Below the pieces are notes generated by a model that was not told the DNA's origin, ran no database searches, and saw only the letters and a list, made by a program, of their open reading frames with translations. From Bacterioplanes sp. (GTDB lineage Bacteria > Pseudomonadota > Gammaproteobacteria > Pseudomonadales > Oceanobacteraceae), in the NCBI GenBank assembly GCA_014859445.1, contig JACUUC010000005.1:1-64000 (forward strand): a stretch of DNA of 64,000 nucleotides. The letters are read 5' to 3'. Of the stretch, positions 43,985 to 51,882 are shown one piece after another. Positions within the stretch are counted from its first letter, which is position 1. Every line of letters begins with the position of its first letter. Both the position numbers and the translations under genes were made by a program.

Positions 43985-44497
43985 ATGACGCGCTTATCGA
44001 CTCGTTCTCGTTATGCAAGCTCAACCGGTGCCACCTTGGTGGAGCTGGTGTTAACCATTGTCATCATGGCCATTGCTTTGTCGGCCAGTCTCAGTGCCTT
44101 TTCGTTACTCATTGGCCGCAGCGCCGATGGTTTTAGCCAAAACAAGAGTGCGCAATTGGCGCAACTGTATTTTGATGAAATTCTTGCGCGTGGCTTCGAT
44201 CACGACACGGGTTTGGGCGGTATACCGGCTTACACTGGCCCTTGTCGCGTCGGCAATAATGGCGAAGCGCGGGCGGATTTTAACGACGTTGATGATTACG
44301 ACATCATCGACCAAGAACAGCCCGCCTTAATTGATCAATCGTTAGCGGGGTTGTACGACGGCTACCGTGTGAGCGTCTCGGTGCAGTGCGTGAACGATGT
44401 GGGTGTGAATACCCACGGTGCGAAGTTGATTCAATTAACGGTGCAAGACCCGCGCAATCAAATCGCTCGTTTCGCTGTGTACAAGGGGAATTACTGA
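43985..44497 (+). CDS. mshD: MSHA minor pilin MshD
   Basis: A 170-residue prepilin. The cleavage site is STG followed by ATLVELVLTIVIMAIALS; position 1 is Ala rather than Phe, and Glu5 is kept. GspI/PilV-like. AGGGGG precedes the ATG at 43985. TGATG overlap with mshO. Confidence 0.87.
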   Translation: MTRLSTRSRYASSTGATLVELVLTIVIMAIALSASLSAFSLLIGRSADGFSQNKSAQLAQLYFDEILARGFDHDTGLGGIPAYTGPCRVGNNGEARADFNDVDDYDIIDQEQPALIDQSLAGLYDGYRVSVSVQCVNDVGVNTHGAKLIQLTVQDPRNQIARFAVYKGNY

Positions 44498-45294
44498 TGC
44501 AGCGCCGTCGTGGATTCACCTTAATCGAATTGCTGATTGTTATCGTCGTTGGCTCGGTGCTGGCGGTGGTGTCAGTGCAGTTTATCAGCCGCAGTGTGCA
44601 GGGCAGCCAAGATACCGCCGAACGTCAGCAGCTCAGCGCCAGTGCACAGCTGTTGAATGAACGTGTCAGCCGTGCGTTACGGCAATCGATACCGGGCAGC
44701 GTACGAGTGACGAGCGATGGTCGTTGCATTGAGTATCTGCCGTTATTGGCGGCCACCCGTTATACTCAACTCGACGTGGCTCAGCCAATTGCTTCGTTGC
44801 AGGCCGTTCCTGTGTCGGCCACCGACAGCGTGACAGGCTATTGGGTGGTATACCCGTGGGCCAACTTGGCTTCGCTTTATACTCTCTCAAATTCGGGCGT
44901 GGTTAGCAGTCAGCCGGTGACCTTGGCGGCGGGTAGTACCGAGGTTACGGTAGCGTTGGCCGCAGTGCACACGTTTCCGGCACATTCGCCGACTCAGCGA
45001 GCGTTTATCAGTGGCAGCCCCGAGGCGATTTGCCAGCAAGGCTCATTTGTTTACCAGTATCGGGATTATGGCTTTGTTACCAATATCAATAACCTGCCTG
45101 CGGCATTACCTGCTACCGAGGCAGCGGGTCGCAGTGTGATTGGTTATCCATTGTCACTGAACAGTGTGCAATTCCGTGTCGAGCCACCCACCTTGCAGCG
45201 CAATGGTTTGGTCAGTATGAGCTGGCGCATGGGTACGAACACCGGATTATCACTGCCGTTTGCGCAAGAGGTGCAGATACGCAATGTTCCCTAA
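44497..45294 (+). CDS. mshO: MSHA minor pilin MshO
   Basis: A 265-residue prepilin of the GspJ/PilW type: RRG then FTLIELLIVIVVGSVLAV. The larger globular domain is rich in Ser and Thr with few Cys (DGRC, AICQ). The frame is open from 44386 within mshD, but ATG 44497 is coupled to the mshD stop. It overlaps mshP by 11 bases. Confidence 0.87.
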   Translation: MQRRRGFTLIELLIVIVVGSVLAVVSVQFISRSVQGSQDTAERQQLSASAQLLNERVSRALRQSIPGSVRVTSDGRCIEYLPLLAATRYTQLDVAQPIASLQAVPVSATDSVTGYWVVYPWANLASLYTLSNSGVVSSQPVTLAAGSTEVTVALAAVHTFPAHSPTQRAFISGSPEAICQQGSFVYQYRDYGFVTNINNLPAALPATEAAGRSVIGYPLSLNSVQFRVEPPTLQRNGLVSMSWRMGTNTGLSLPFAQEVQIRNVP

Positions 45295-45739
45295 TCGTCA
45301 ATACGAGTTCATAAAGCCGGTTAACGGCGTCAGTTCCCCTCAGCTTATCAAGCAAGGGGGCTTTGGCTTACCGGCGGCTATTTTCGTGATTACCGTGTTG
45401 GCGTTGGTGATTACCACCATGGCACGGTTGCAACAGTCGTCGGCCGATGGTTCATCGTTGCAATTGTTATCGTTACGCGCGTTTTATGCCGCCGAATCGG
45501 GTATTGAATTGGCCCTAAACGTACTTATTCCCCCCGACGGTAGTGCCGGTCGTGCTTGCGCAACCAGCCCGTTTTATCAACAAACGTTTACCGTTGCGGG
45601 GTTGAATCAGTGCAGTGCCGAAGTCAGCTGTCGCGAGCTGCTGATTGACGGTGAATCTCAGTACGTTTTGCTGAGTCGAGGACAATGCGGTGATGGCACG
45701 TTGCAAGCACAGCGGCAAATTGAAGTAGGGGTGCGCTGA
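45284..45739 (+). CDS. mshP: MSHA pilus protein MshP (PilX-like)
   Basis: A 151-residue protein with a prepilin-like segment, QGGFGLPAAIFVITVLALVI, lacking the Glu5 of true pilins, as in PilX/GspK-type proteins. AFYAAESGIELALN is the conserved follow-up of this class. The leader peptide is long (about 26 residues). TGATG overlap with mshQ. Confidence 0.84.
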   Translation: MFPNRQYEFIKPVNGVSSPQLIKQGGFGLPAAIFVITVLALVITTMARLQQSSADGSSLQLLSLRAFYAAESGIELALNVLIPPDGSAGRACATSPFYQQTFTVAGLNQCSAEVSCRELLIDGESQYVLLSRGQCGDGTLQAQRQIEVGVR

Positions 45740-48700
45740 TGCGAATATTGATGCTTTTCTTATTGGCTATATCGACATCGAATGCGATGTCGGCAACGTA
45801 TGACTTAAGCGTGGGGCAACGCCCTCCTTGCAGTGGGAGTTGGTCTGTTACAGGGTCAACGTATGTGTGTAGTCAGCGTATATCTCTGAATAGTGGTGAT
45901 CAGGTGATTGGGCATAATGGTTCAACATTAGTTGCCAATGCGGGTTTCAATTTACCCAATGTTGTCATTGGCAATTTGGGTCAGCGTATCAATTTAGAAT
46001 CTACATTCGGCTCGATAGATGGCAGTGCTGGTACGACTGTTTACGGTAATATTACATCAGCATCAGGACAACTAACCCTGAATAGTACAACGGTGAATGG
46101 TGATGTGGTCACCAACAGTACGGTTGCTAGCTCGAGCGGCCTGATTGTTAACGGTAATGTATCTGCTAGAAATGGCGTAACGCTAAATGGTGCAGTAATT
46201 ACGGGTTCGTTGTCGGCCACTAACGGCACGATTAATTTAACCGGTGGTCAAGTGGGTGGGCTGGTTGTTAGTTCTTGTTGTGATGTCACCACCAATGGAA
46301 CGGACTTGTTAGGAGGTGCGCAGTCAACCAATTCTTCTCTAAGCATTAGTGGCGGTACAATCGCTGGTGATTTCAGCTCGCCGAATAATCCGGCTGTTTT
46401 TAATGGCGTGATAATGACCTCAGGTACGGTTAATGCAGGTTCTGTGGCCTTTACGGGGGGGACATTAGGGTCATCATCCAGTCCGATTTCAGTAACGTCA
46501 CAGTTTAATGCGATTACGCTGAATAATACTGGTTTGGCGTATGGCGATTTTGTTGCACCGTCATACAGTGCGGTTGAACTCAATGGTAACAGTGTTGTTA
46601 TTGGCAGTTGTTCTCCGAATGCTTGTGTCCCTCCACCCGTGTGCGATATTACGAGTTTTTCTGATAATTTTAATCGTAACAATTTGGGAAGTAACTGGGT
46701 TGCTGGTCGGTTCGCTGGGAATTTTACACCAACAACGAATAATGGTCGTTTGTTATTAACAGAAAATCAAAATCAGCAATCGACTGCGGTAACGTTGCAA
46801 CGATGGTTTCCTGCGGCCAATAATCGTATTCAAATAGAATTTGATCATTTTGCATGGAGATCGTATCGATTATTTGGGGGTAATGAGGGTGGCGATGGTA
46901 TGGCTGTGGTCTTTTCAGATGCCAGCATTACTCCGCAAGCAGGTAGCTTTGGTGGTTCACTCGGTTATGCGCAACGTGATAATGGCGATCCTGGTTTTGC
47001 TGGTGGTTGGTTAGGGATTGCATTAGATGAATTCGGTAATTTCAGCAACCCTACAGAGGGTCGTATCGGAGGACCGGGGCGCAGGTCTGACAGTGTCACT
47101 ATTCGAGGCTCTGGTAATGGCAATGCAGGATATTTTTTTCTAGCAAATACTCGATTTTCTAATTCCCTAGATGTTGATCCCAGTTTTTTTAATCAGAATC
47201 CAAATCCAGGACCAGGTTTTCGATATCGTTTCACTATTGATGCAACAGTAGACAATCAGGTCATGGTGAGTGTTGCTCGACGTACGACTTCTAGTGGTGC
47301 ATTTGTCAGTGTAATTGAACCGTTTAATGTAGTGAACTTATTAGGTCAGGCAGCTATCCCACAAAATTTAATGCTGTCGTTCACGGGGGCTACGGGAGAT
47401 GCAGTGAATAACCATGCGATTGATAATTTGCAGGTGTGTGCGAATGAAATCAATGATATTGGCACCTTAGTTGATCACTTCCGGTTAAGCTTTTCATCGT
47501 CGGCTTTAACTTGCAGCGCGAAAGAAGTCACGGTGGTTGCTTGTGCAAATCCGAATTGCACACAACAAGTGACAGAGCCAGTGAGTGTCACCATGAGTAT
47601 TAATGGACAGGCCGTGGGTAGTCCACAAGTCATTACCGGCGGTAGTGGTACGGTGCAGGTACGTAATACCTCTGAGGATACGGTGTCTGTGGGTATTGCT
47701 GGCTCGACTCCAGCTCAGCGACCTTTTTCGCAAAATTTGTGTTCCCGTGACGGCGGTGCACTCGGCACCAATTGCAACATCACCTTTGCCGATTCGGGTT
47801 TTGCGTTGTCGGTGCCAGACTTTCCTGCCAATCGGGGTGAAACCCTTGAGGTTCGTGCCATTAAAAAAGACGATGCGACGCAAGCGTGCGTGCCCGGTTT
47901 TAGCAATACCAATAAGACGCTTGAATTTTGGGGCACTTACGTGAACCCCGGTAGCAGTGGCCGTGTTGCCAACTGGCCGCTGTCGATTCAGGGCAACGAT
48001 ATCGGCATGAGTGAAGCCAGTGCCAGTGCGCAAACGGTGGCATTCGACGCAAATGGTGTTGCTAGTGTGCCCATTAACTACGCCGATGTGGGGCGTATGC
48101 AAGTGAATGCTCGCTTACAACCCAGTGGCGATGATGCGGGTTTGAGCATGACGGGCAATACGCAATTTGTTAGTTATCCAGCGGGCTTTTGCGTGCAGGC
48201 TAGTACTGCCTGTAGCGCACCTTACGATGCCTGCCCAGCGTTGGCCAAGGCGAGTGAGAATATTCCGTTGTCGGTGCAAGCAATGGCGTGGCAGGTGGAT
48301 GGCGATACGGATTTTTGCAGCGGTAATTCACCTACGCCCAGTTTTGCCATGAATACCATGGCGTTGAGCAGTGAGCTCATTGCACCGGCGACGGGTGTTA
48401 ATGCCACGGTGTCGCCCGCGAGTTTGACTTACAGTGCATCGACGTCTGCTAATACCGTACCCGTGTCGTTTTCGGAAGTCGGTGTGTTTGCGGTGCGTGT
48501 CACGCCGAGTGCGCCTTATTTGGGTATTACATTGGATTCCGCAGTGAGTCATGCCATGGGGCGTATTACGCCTGACCACTTTACGGCGAACCTAGCGAAT
48601 AGCCCAGAGCTTGCGCCGTATTGCCAAACGTCGTCGGCCTTTGCCTACAGTGGCCAGTCGCTCAATTGGCTTGTTCCTCCTCGTGTTGATTTGATTGCGC

Positions 48701-49467
48701 GTAATGGAGTGGGGCAAGTCACGCAGAATTACACGCAAGGCAATTTCTTACGCTTGAACAGTGCCGGTGTGGGCGTGCAATGGCCCAGTCAGGATAACGT
48801 TGCACTGGCCACTGACAGTTCACCGTTGGCGTTGAATAGCACGGCAGGCGCTGCAGGGTTGAATGCCTTAGGAAATGGTCAGTTACGTTATGATTTCAGT
48901 GCATTGGATCAATTGACTTACGTAAAAACACCCACCAGTCGAGTTGACCCGTTTGCACCGGATGTGACATTCGGTTTGACGGTGAATGACAGTGATGGCG
49001 TTGGTTTATTGAGTTCTCCTTTTACCTTCTCGCCTGCGGCGAATTTTGCACTGCGTTATGGTCGGTTGTGGGTAGACAATGGCTTTGGCCCTGAAAATCA
49101 AGATTTACCCTTGTCGTTGCGCACCGAGTTTTATCAGAGCGGGCGCTTTATACGCAATACGGACGACAGTTGTTGGTCGTACGATGCCGTTGGCAATGTG
49201 TCGCTAACACCGACGACGTTGACGGAAGTGAATGGTACGACGGGGACACTGATCAATGGTGATGGCGTGGGCGCGATTGTGCTGCGTGCTCCGACGGCGG
49301 TGCCGGGTTTGCCGGATGTTGGGCAGGTCGAGGTAGAGTACGCTGTGCCTGTTTGGTTACGCGATGATTTTAATAACGATGGCACGTTAACCTCACCCCG
49401 TGCCCAGGCACAGTTTGGTGTGTATCGCGGTCATGATCGCATCATTTACTGGCGCGAACGCCAGTAA
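45739..49467 (+). CDS. mshQ: MSHA-associated giant surface protein MshQ with lectin-like domain
   Basis: A 1242-residue exported protein with a signal peptide (MRILMLFLLAISTSNAMSA). Residues about 50-300 are Asn/Gly/Thr-rich repeats (VNGDV, LNGAV, INLTGGQ) that suggest a beta-solenoid. Residues about 303-570 look like an L-type lectin/concanavalin domain (GGDGMAVVFSD, GGWLGIALDEFGNF). The C-terminal part (about 575-1242) is the DUF6701 region of MshQ and ends in YRGHDRIIYWRERQ. Likely the pilus-tip or surface adhesin. Roughly the first 1.7 kb are visibly A+T-richer than the rest. Confidence 0.88.
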   Translation: MRILMLFLLAISTSNAMSATYDLSVGQRPPCSGSWSVTGSTYVCSQRISLNSGDQVIGHNGSTLVANAGFNLPNVVIGNLGQRINLESTFGSIDGSAGTTVYGNITSASGQLTLNSTTVNGDVVTNSTVASSSGLIVNGNVSARNGVTLNGAVITGSLSATNGTINLTGGQVGGLVVSSCCDVTTNGTDLLGGAQSTNSSLSISGGTIAGDFSSPNNPAVFNGVIMTSGTVNAGSVAFTGGTLGSSSSPISVTSQFNAITLNNTGLAYGDFVAPSYSAVELNGNSVVIGSCSPNACVPPPVCDITSFSDNFNRNNLGSNWVAGRFAGNFTPTTNNGRLLLTENQNQQSTAVTLQRWFPAANNRIQIEFDHFAWRSYRLFGGNEGGDGMAVVFSDASITPQAGSFGGSLGYAQRDNGDPGFAGGWLGIALDEFGNFSNPTEGRIGGPGRRSDSVTIRGSGNGNAGYFFLANTRFSNSLDVDPSFFNQNPNPGPGFRYRFTIDATVDNQVMVSVARRTTSSGAFVSVIEPFNVVNLLGQAAIPQNLMLSFTGATGDAVNNHAIDNLQVCANEINDIGTLVDHFRLSFSSSALTCSAKEVTVVACANPNCTQQVTEPVSVTMSINGQAVGSPQVITGGSGTVQVRNTSEDTVSVGIAGSTPAQRPFSQNLCSRDGGALGTNCNITFADSGFALSVPDFPANRGETLEVRAIKKDDATQACVPGFSNTNKTLEFWGTYVNPGSSGRVANWPLSIQGNDIGMSEASASAQTVAFDANGVASVPINYADVGRMQVNARLQPSGDDAGLSMTGNTQFVSYPAGFCVQASTACSAPYDACPALAKASENIPLSVQAMAWQVDGDTDFCSGNSPTPSFAMNTMALSSELIAPATGVNATVSPASLTYSASTSANTVPVSFSEVGVFAVRVTPSAPYLGITLDSAVSHAMGRITPDHFTANLANSPELAPYCQTSSAFAYSGQSLNWLVPPRVDLIARNGVGQVTQNYTQGNFLRLNSAGVGVQWPSQDNVALATDSSPLALNSTAGAAGLNALGNGQLRYDFSALDQLTYVKTPTSRVDPFAPDVTFGLTVNDSDGVGLLSSPFTFSPAANFALRYGRLWVDNGFGPENQDLPLSLRTEFYQSGRFIRNTDDSCWSYDAVGNVSLTPTTLTEVNGTTGTLINGDGVGAIVLRAPTAVPGLPDVGQVEVEYAVPVWLRDDFNNDGTLTSPRAQAQFGVYRGHDRIIYWRERQ

Positions 49468-49472
49468 ATGCA

Positions 49473-49871
49473 TCAGAGGGCTAAGCCGCGTAATACCAAA
49501 TCATCGTAATTAATCATGCCCAGCACTCGGCCATCGTGGTCAATGACCGGCGCAATGGTTAAACCAAACTGGTTGAACAATCGGGCGCAGTAACGAACTT
49601 GCATATCGGGCAGTACGCTTAAAACCGGTTTGGACATGATCTCATAGAGATTGACGCGGTCGGGTGCACGATGCGGTGCCAATACTTTTTTGGCGATGTC
49701 AGAGACCAGCACCAAACCGTATTCGTCATTTTCATCGCGTTTTTTGATGATGAGTGCATGGGCATCTTTTTCGCGCATACACACCAATGCATCGGCAACG
49801 GTCATTAAACCATCGACTTCACAGTGTCCTGCATGCATCACGTCTTTCACGCGAATAATCGGCTGAGTCAT
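49473..49871 (-). CDS. Two-CBS-domain protein
   Basis: A 132-residue protein made of a CBS pair: VKDVMHAGHCEVDGLMTVAD, ALIIKKRDENDEYGLVLVSD, then YEIMSKPVLSVLPDMQVRYC and APVIDHDGRVLGMINYDDL. CBS pairs bind adenine nucleotides. AAGGAG precedes the ATG at 49871; the open frame up to 50000 is not needed. It is the last gene of the DUF1538 group and probably senses energy state for it. It ends 5 bases from the convergent mshQ stop. Confidence 0.87.
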   Translation of the reverse strand: MTQPIIRVKDVMHAGHCEVDGLMTVADALVCMREKDAHALIIKKRDENDEYGLVLVSDIAKKVLAPHRAPDRVNLYEIMSKPVLSVLPDMQVRYCARLFNQFGLTIAPVIDHDGRVLGMINYDDLVLRGLAL

Positions 49872-49881
49872 GGTGGGCTCC

Positions 49882-50232
49882 TTATGAGTGAGTGGCGAAA
49901 TCGGCCGCCAGTTTTTCGATTTGATGCTTGACCCCAACGGCGTCTTCGACATCAATTTGTAAGGCAATTCCTGTTCCGGGTGAGTCGTCAAACTGGCCAA
50001 CGTTGGCGATGGTTTCTAGAATGTGGCGACAGCGATTTTCTTCCACAAGCAGCAGTAATACATCGCGTTGAGCGTTAATTTCTAAGCCAAAGATCCCCGT
50101 GGTTTTTTTCAGTCCTTCGCCTCTGGCATTATTAATGATGGTGGCACCCGTTGCGCCAGCATCACGCGAGGCATCGAGAATGTCATCGGTTTTATCGTCA
50201 TCGACAAAGGCGATAATCAGTTTAAAGCGCAT
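49882..50232 (-). CDS. P-II-like regulatory protein
   Basis: A 116-residue protein resembling GlnB-fold proteins: MRFKLIIAFVDDDKTDDIL opens the ferredoxin-like fold and ATGATIINNARGEG corresponds to the B-loop side of P-II. The T-loop Tyr that is uridylylated in GlnB/GlnK is not seen, and the loop is short, so this is a non-canonical P-II-like protein. Acidic stretches abound. GAGGAC precedes the ATG. It sits between two DUF1538 genes and a CBS gene, where it may gate transport. Confidence 0.8.
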   Translation of the reverse strand: MRFKLIIAFVDDDKTDDILDASRDAGATGATIINNARGEGLKKTTGIFGLEINAQRDVLLLLVEENRCRHILETIANVGQFDDSPGTGIALQIDVEDAVGVKHQIEKLAADFATHS

Positions 50233-50248
50233 GATAGTGTCCTCGAGG

Positions 50249-51025
50249 TTACCGGTGTTGAGTTTCGATTTTTTTATTGCGTTGTTCCAACCAAGCCGCG
50301 AGTTGGGCATAGCCCATGACGGTAATGATCGGGAATAAACAGGCTAAGGCAATCATGCCAAACCCGTCCAGTATAGGGCTGCGACCTGGAATGTTGGTGG
50401 CCAGCCCTAATCCCAGCGCGGCAATGATGGGCACGGTTATGGTTGATGTGGTCACGCCACCGGAATCAAAGGCCAAAGGAATGATGCTTTTTGGGGAGCG
50501 CAAGGTTTGTAAGATCACCAGCGCATAAGCAATGAGCACAAACCAATGTAATGGATAGCCCATGACAATCCGCCAAGTGCCTAAGGTAATGCCGATTGCC
50601 ATTCCCAAAGCAACGGCTAAACGAAGCATAAGAGGGTTGATGGTGCCACCCGAAATTTCTTCGGCTTTGATGGCGACGGCAATCAATGATGGTTCGGCAA
50701 TGGTGGTGGTTGCGCCAATGGTAAAGGCAAAGATATACACCCAATAATAATCAGACCAATGCCGTTCTGCCGCGGTTCCAAGGGCGGGTAAAAAGGCATC
50801 GGATGTCAGCTGTATTGCCATCAATTCGCCCATTGGGAACAAGGCTTTTTCCAAACCGAGTAAAAAAAAGGTGAGGCCAAGCAGCACCAGCAAAAAGCCG
50901 ACCAATACACGACTCAGGTGTTTAATGGGTTTGCGGATAATGCCGTACTGAAAGCCAAAAATAATGGCGACAATGGGCAATATATCCAATGCGGTACTCC
51001 ATAACATGATGAGGAATGAGGTCAT
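50249..51025 (-). CDS. DUF1538 membrane protein (second copy)
   Basis: A 258-residue protein with about seven hydrophobic segments. The motif [20 protein letters not shown] and TIAEPSLIAVAIKAEEI are shared with the neighbouring paralogue and mark DUF1538. GGAG lies before the ATG at 51025; the frame open to 51091 would overlap the paralogue. One base separates the two genes. A transport role is inferred from topology and neighbours; the substrate is unknown. Confidence 0.82.
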   Translation of the reverse strand: MTSFLIMLWSTALDILPIVAIIFGFQYGIIRKPIKHLSRVLVGFLLVLLGLTFFLLGLEKALFPMGELMAIQLTSDAFLPALGTAAERHWSDYYWVYIFAFTIGATTTIAEPSLIAVAIKAEEISGGTINPLMLRLAVALGMAIGITLGTWRIVMGYPLHWFVLIAYALVILQTLRSPKSIIPLAFDSGGVTTSTITVPIIAALGLGLATNIPGRSPILDGFGMIALACLFPIITVMGYAQLAAWLEQRNKKIETQHR

Positions 51026-51026
51026 G

Positions 51027-51776
51027 TTAGAGACTCCGAGTGATGCCAAAAATGAGAACAAATAAGATCGGCATAACCGATGCGAAGGCAATCAAGCCAA
51101 AACCATCCAACATGGGGTTTCGTCCCTTAATGGCGGTCGCCAAACCGACACCCAGTGCGGTCACTAACGGCACCGTAATGGTGGATGTGGTGACGCCACC
51201 AGAATCGTAGGCAATGCCAATAATGGTCGGCGGCGCGACCAGAGTGAGCAGAAGAACGAGCACATAGCCGCCAATAATCAACCAATGCAATGGCCAACCT
51301 TTGATGATGCGCATTACCCCCAATACCACTGCGGCCCCTACAGAGATGGCAACCACCATGCGTAACTCGAATGCGTAACTGGCTTGTTCTTGAACGGTTA
51401 GAGGAACAAGGCTAGCCGCACTGATCACTTCGGCGGCTTTCGCTGTGACCGCAATTAATGCGGGTTCGGCAACGGTTGAACCAAATCCTAGAGCAAAGGC
51501 AAACAAAACCAACCAAAATACGGAGCCTTTACGCGCAAAGGCTTGCGCTAAGTTTTCGCCAACGGGAAAGAGTCCGAGTTGCAATCCTTGTATGAATAAC
51601 GTCAAGCCAACCACTACCATGATTAACCCCAATAACAGGTCGAACAAGGCGACGTGTTCGGGCAGGGGCTGTCGAATGACAATGATTTGAAAAAAAGCAA
51701 TGACGAGTACGACGGGCGCAAGATCGCGCACACTATCACGCGATTGTCGCAACAGCGCCGAAAGTAACGACATCAT
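51027..51776 (-). CDS. DUF1538 membrane protein (first copy)
   Basis: A 249-residue protein with about seven hydrophobic segments and the family motifs [20 protein letters not shown] and [18 protein letters not shown]. It starts with ATGATG after GGAAG. Its partner follows after one base, so the two are probably translated together and form a heteromer. 106 bases separate it from the upstream P-type ATPase stop. Confidence 0.82.
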   Translation of the reverse strand: MMSLLSALLRQSRDSVRDLAPVVLVIAFFQIIVIRQPLPEHVALFDLLLGLIMVVVGLTLFIQGLQLGLFPVGENLAQAFARKGSVFWLVLFAFALGFGSTVAEPALIAVTAKAAEVISAASLVPLTVQEQASYAFELRMVVAISVGAAVVLGVMRIIKGWPLHWLIIGGYVLVLLLTLVAPPTIIGIAYDSGGVTTSTITVPLVTALGVGLATAIKGRNPMLDGFGLIAFASVMPILFVLIFGITRSL

Positions 51777-51882
51777 GCATCCACTTCCTATCAGTAAAAA
51801 TGAGTAACTACCAATAGGATAGCTGTATTTGGACGGTGCAAACCTGACCTAGCGCAATATGGCAACATGTGGATAGGCTATT

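Noticed and set aside
47506-48102. A 198-codon frame antisense to mshQ.
   Set aside because: Composition is that of a shadow of mshQ (Thr/His/Arg-rich), without start signals; the plus-strand gene is clearly coding.
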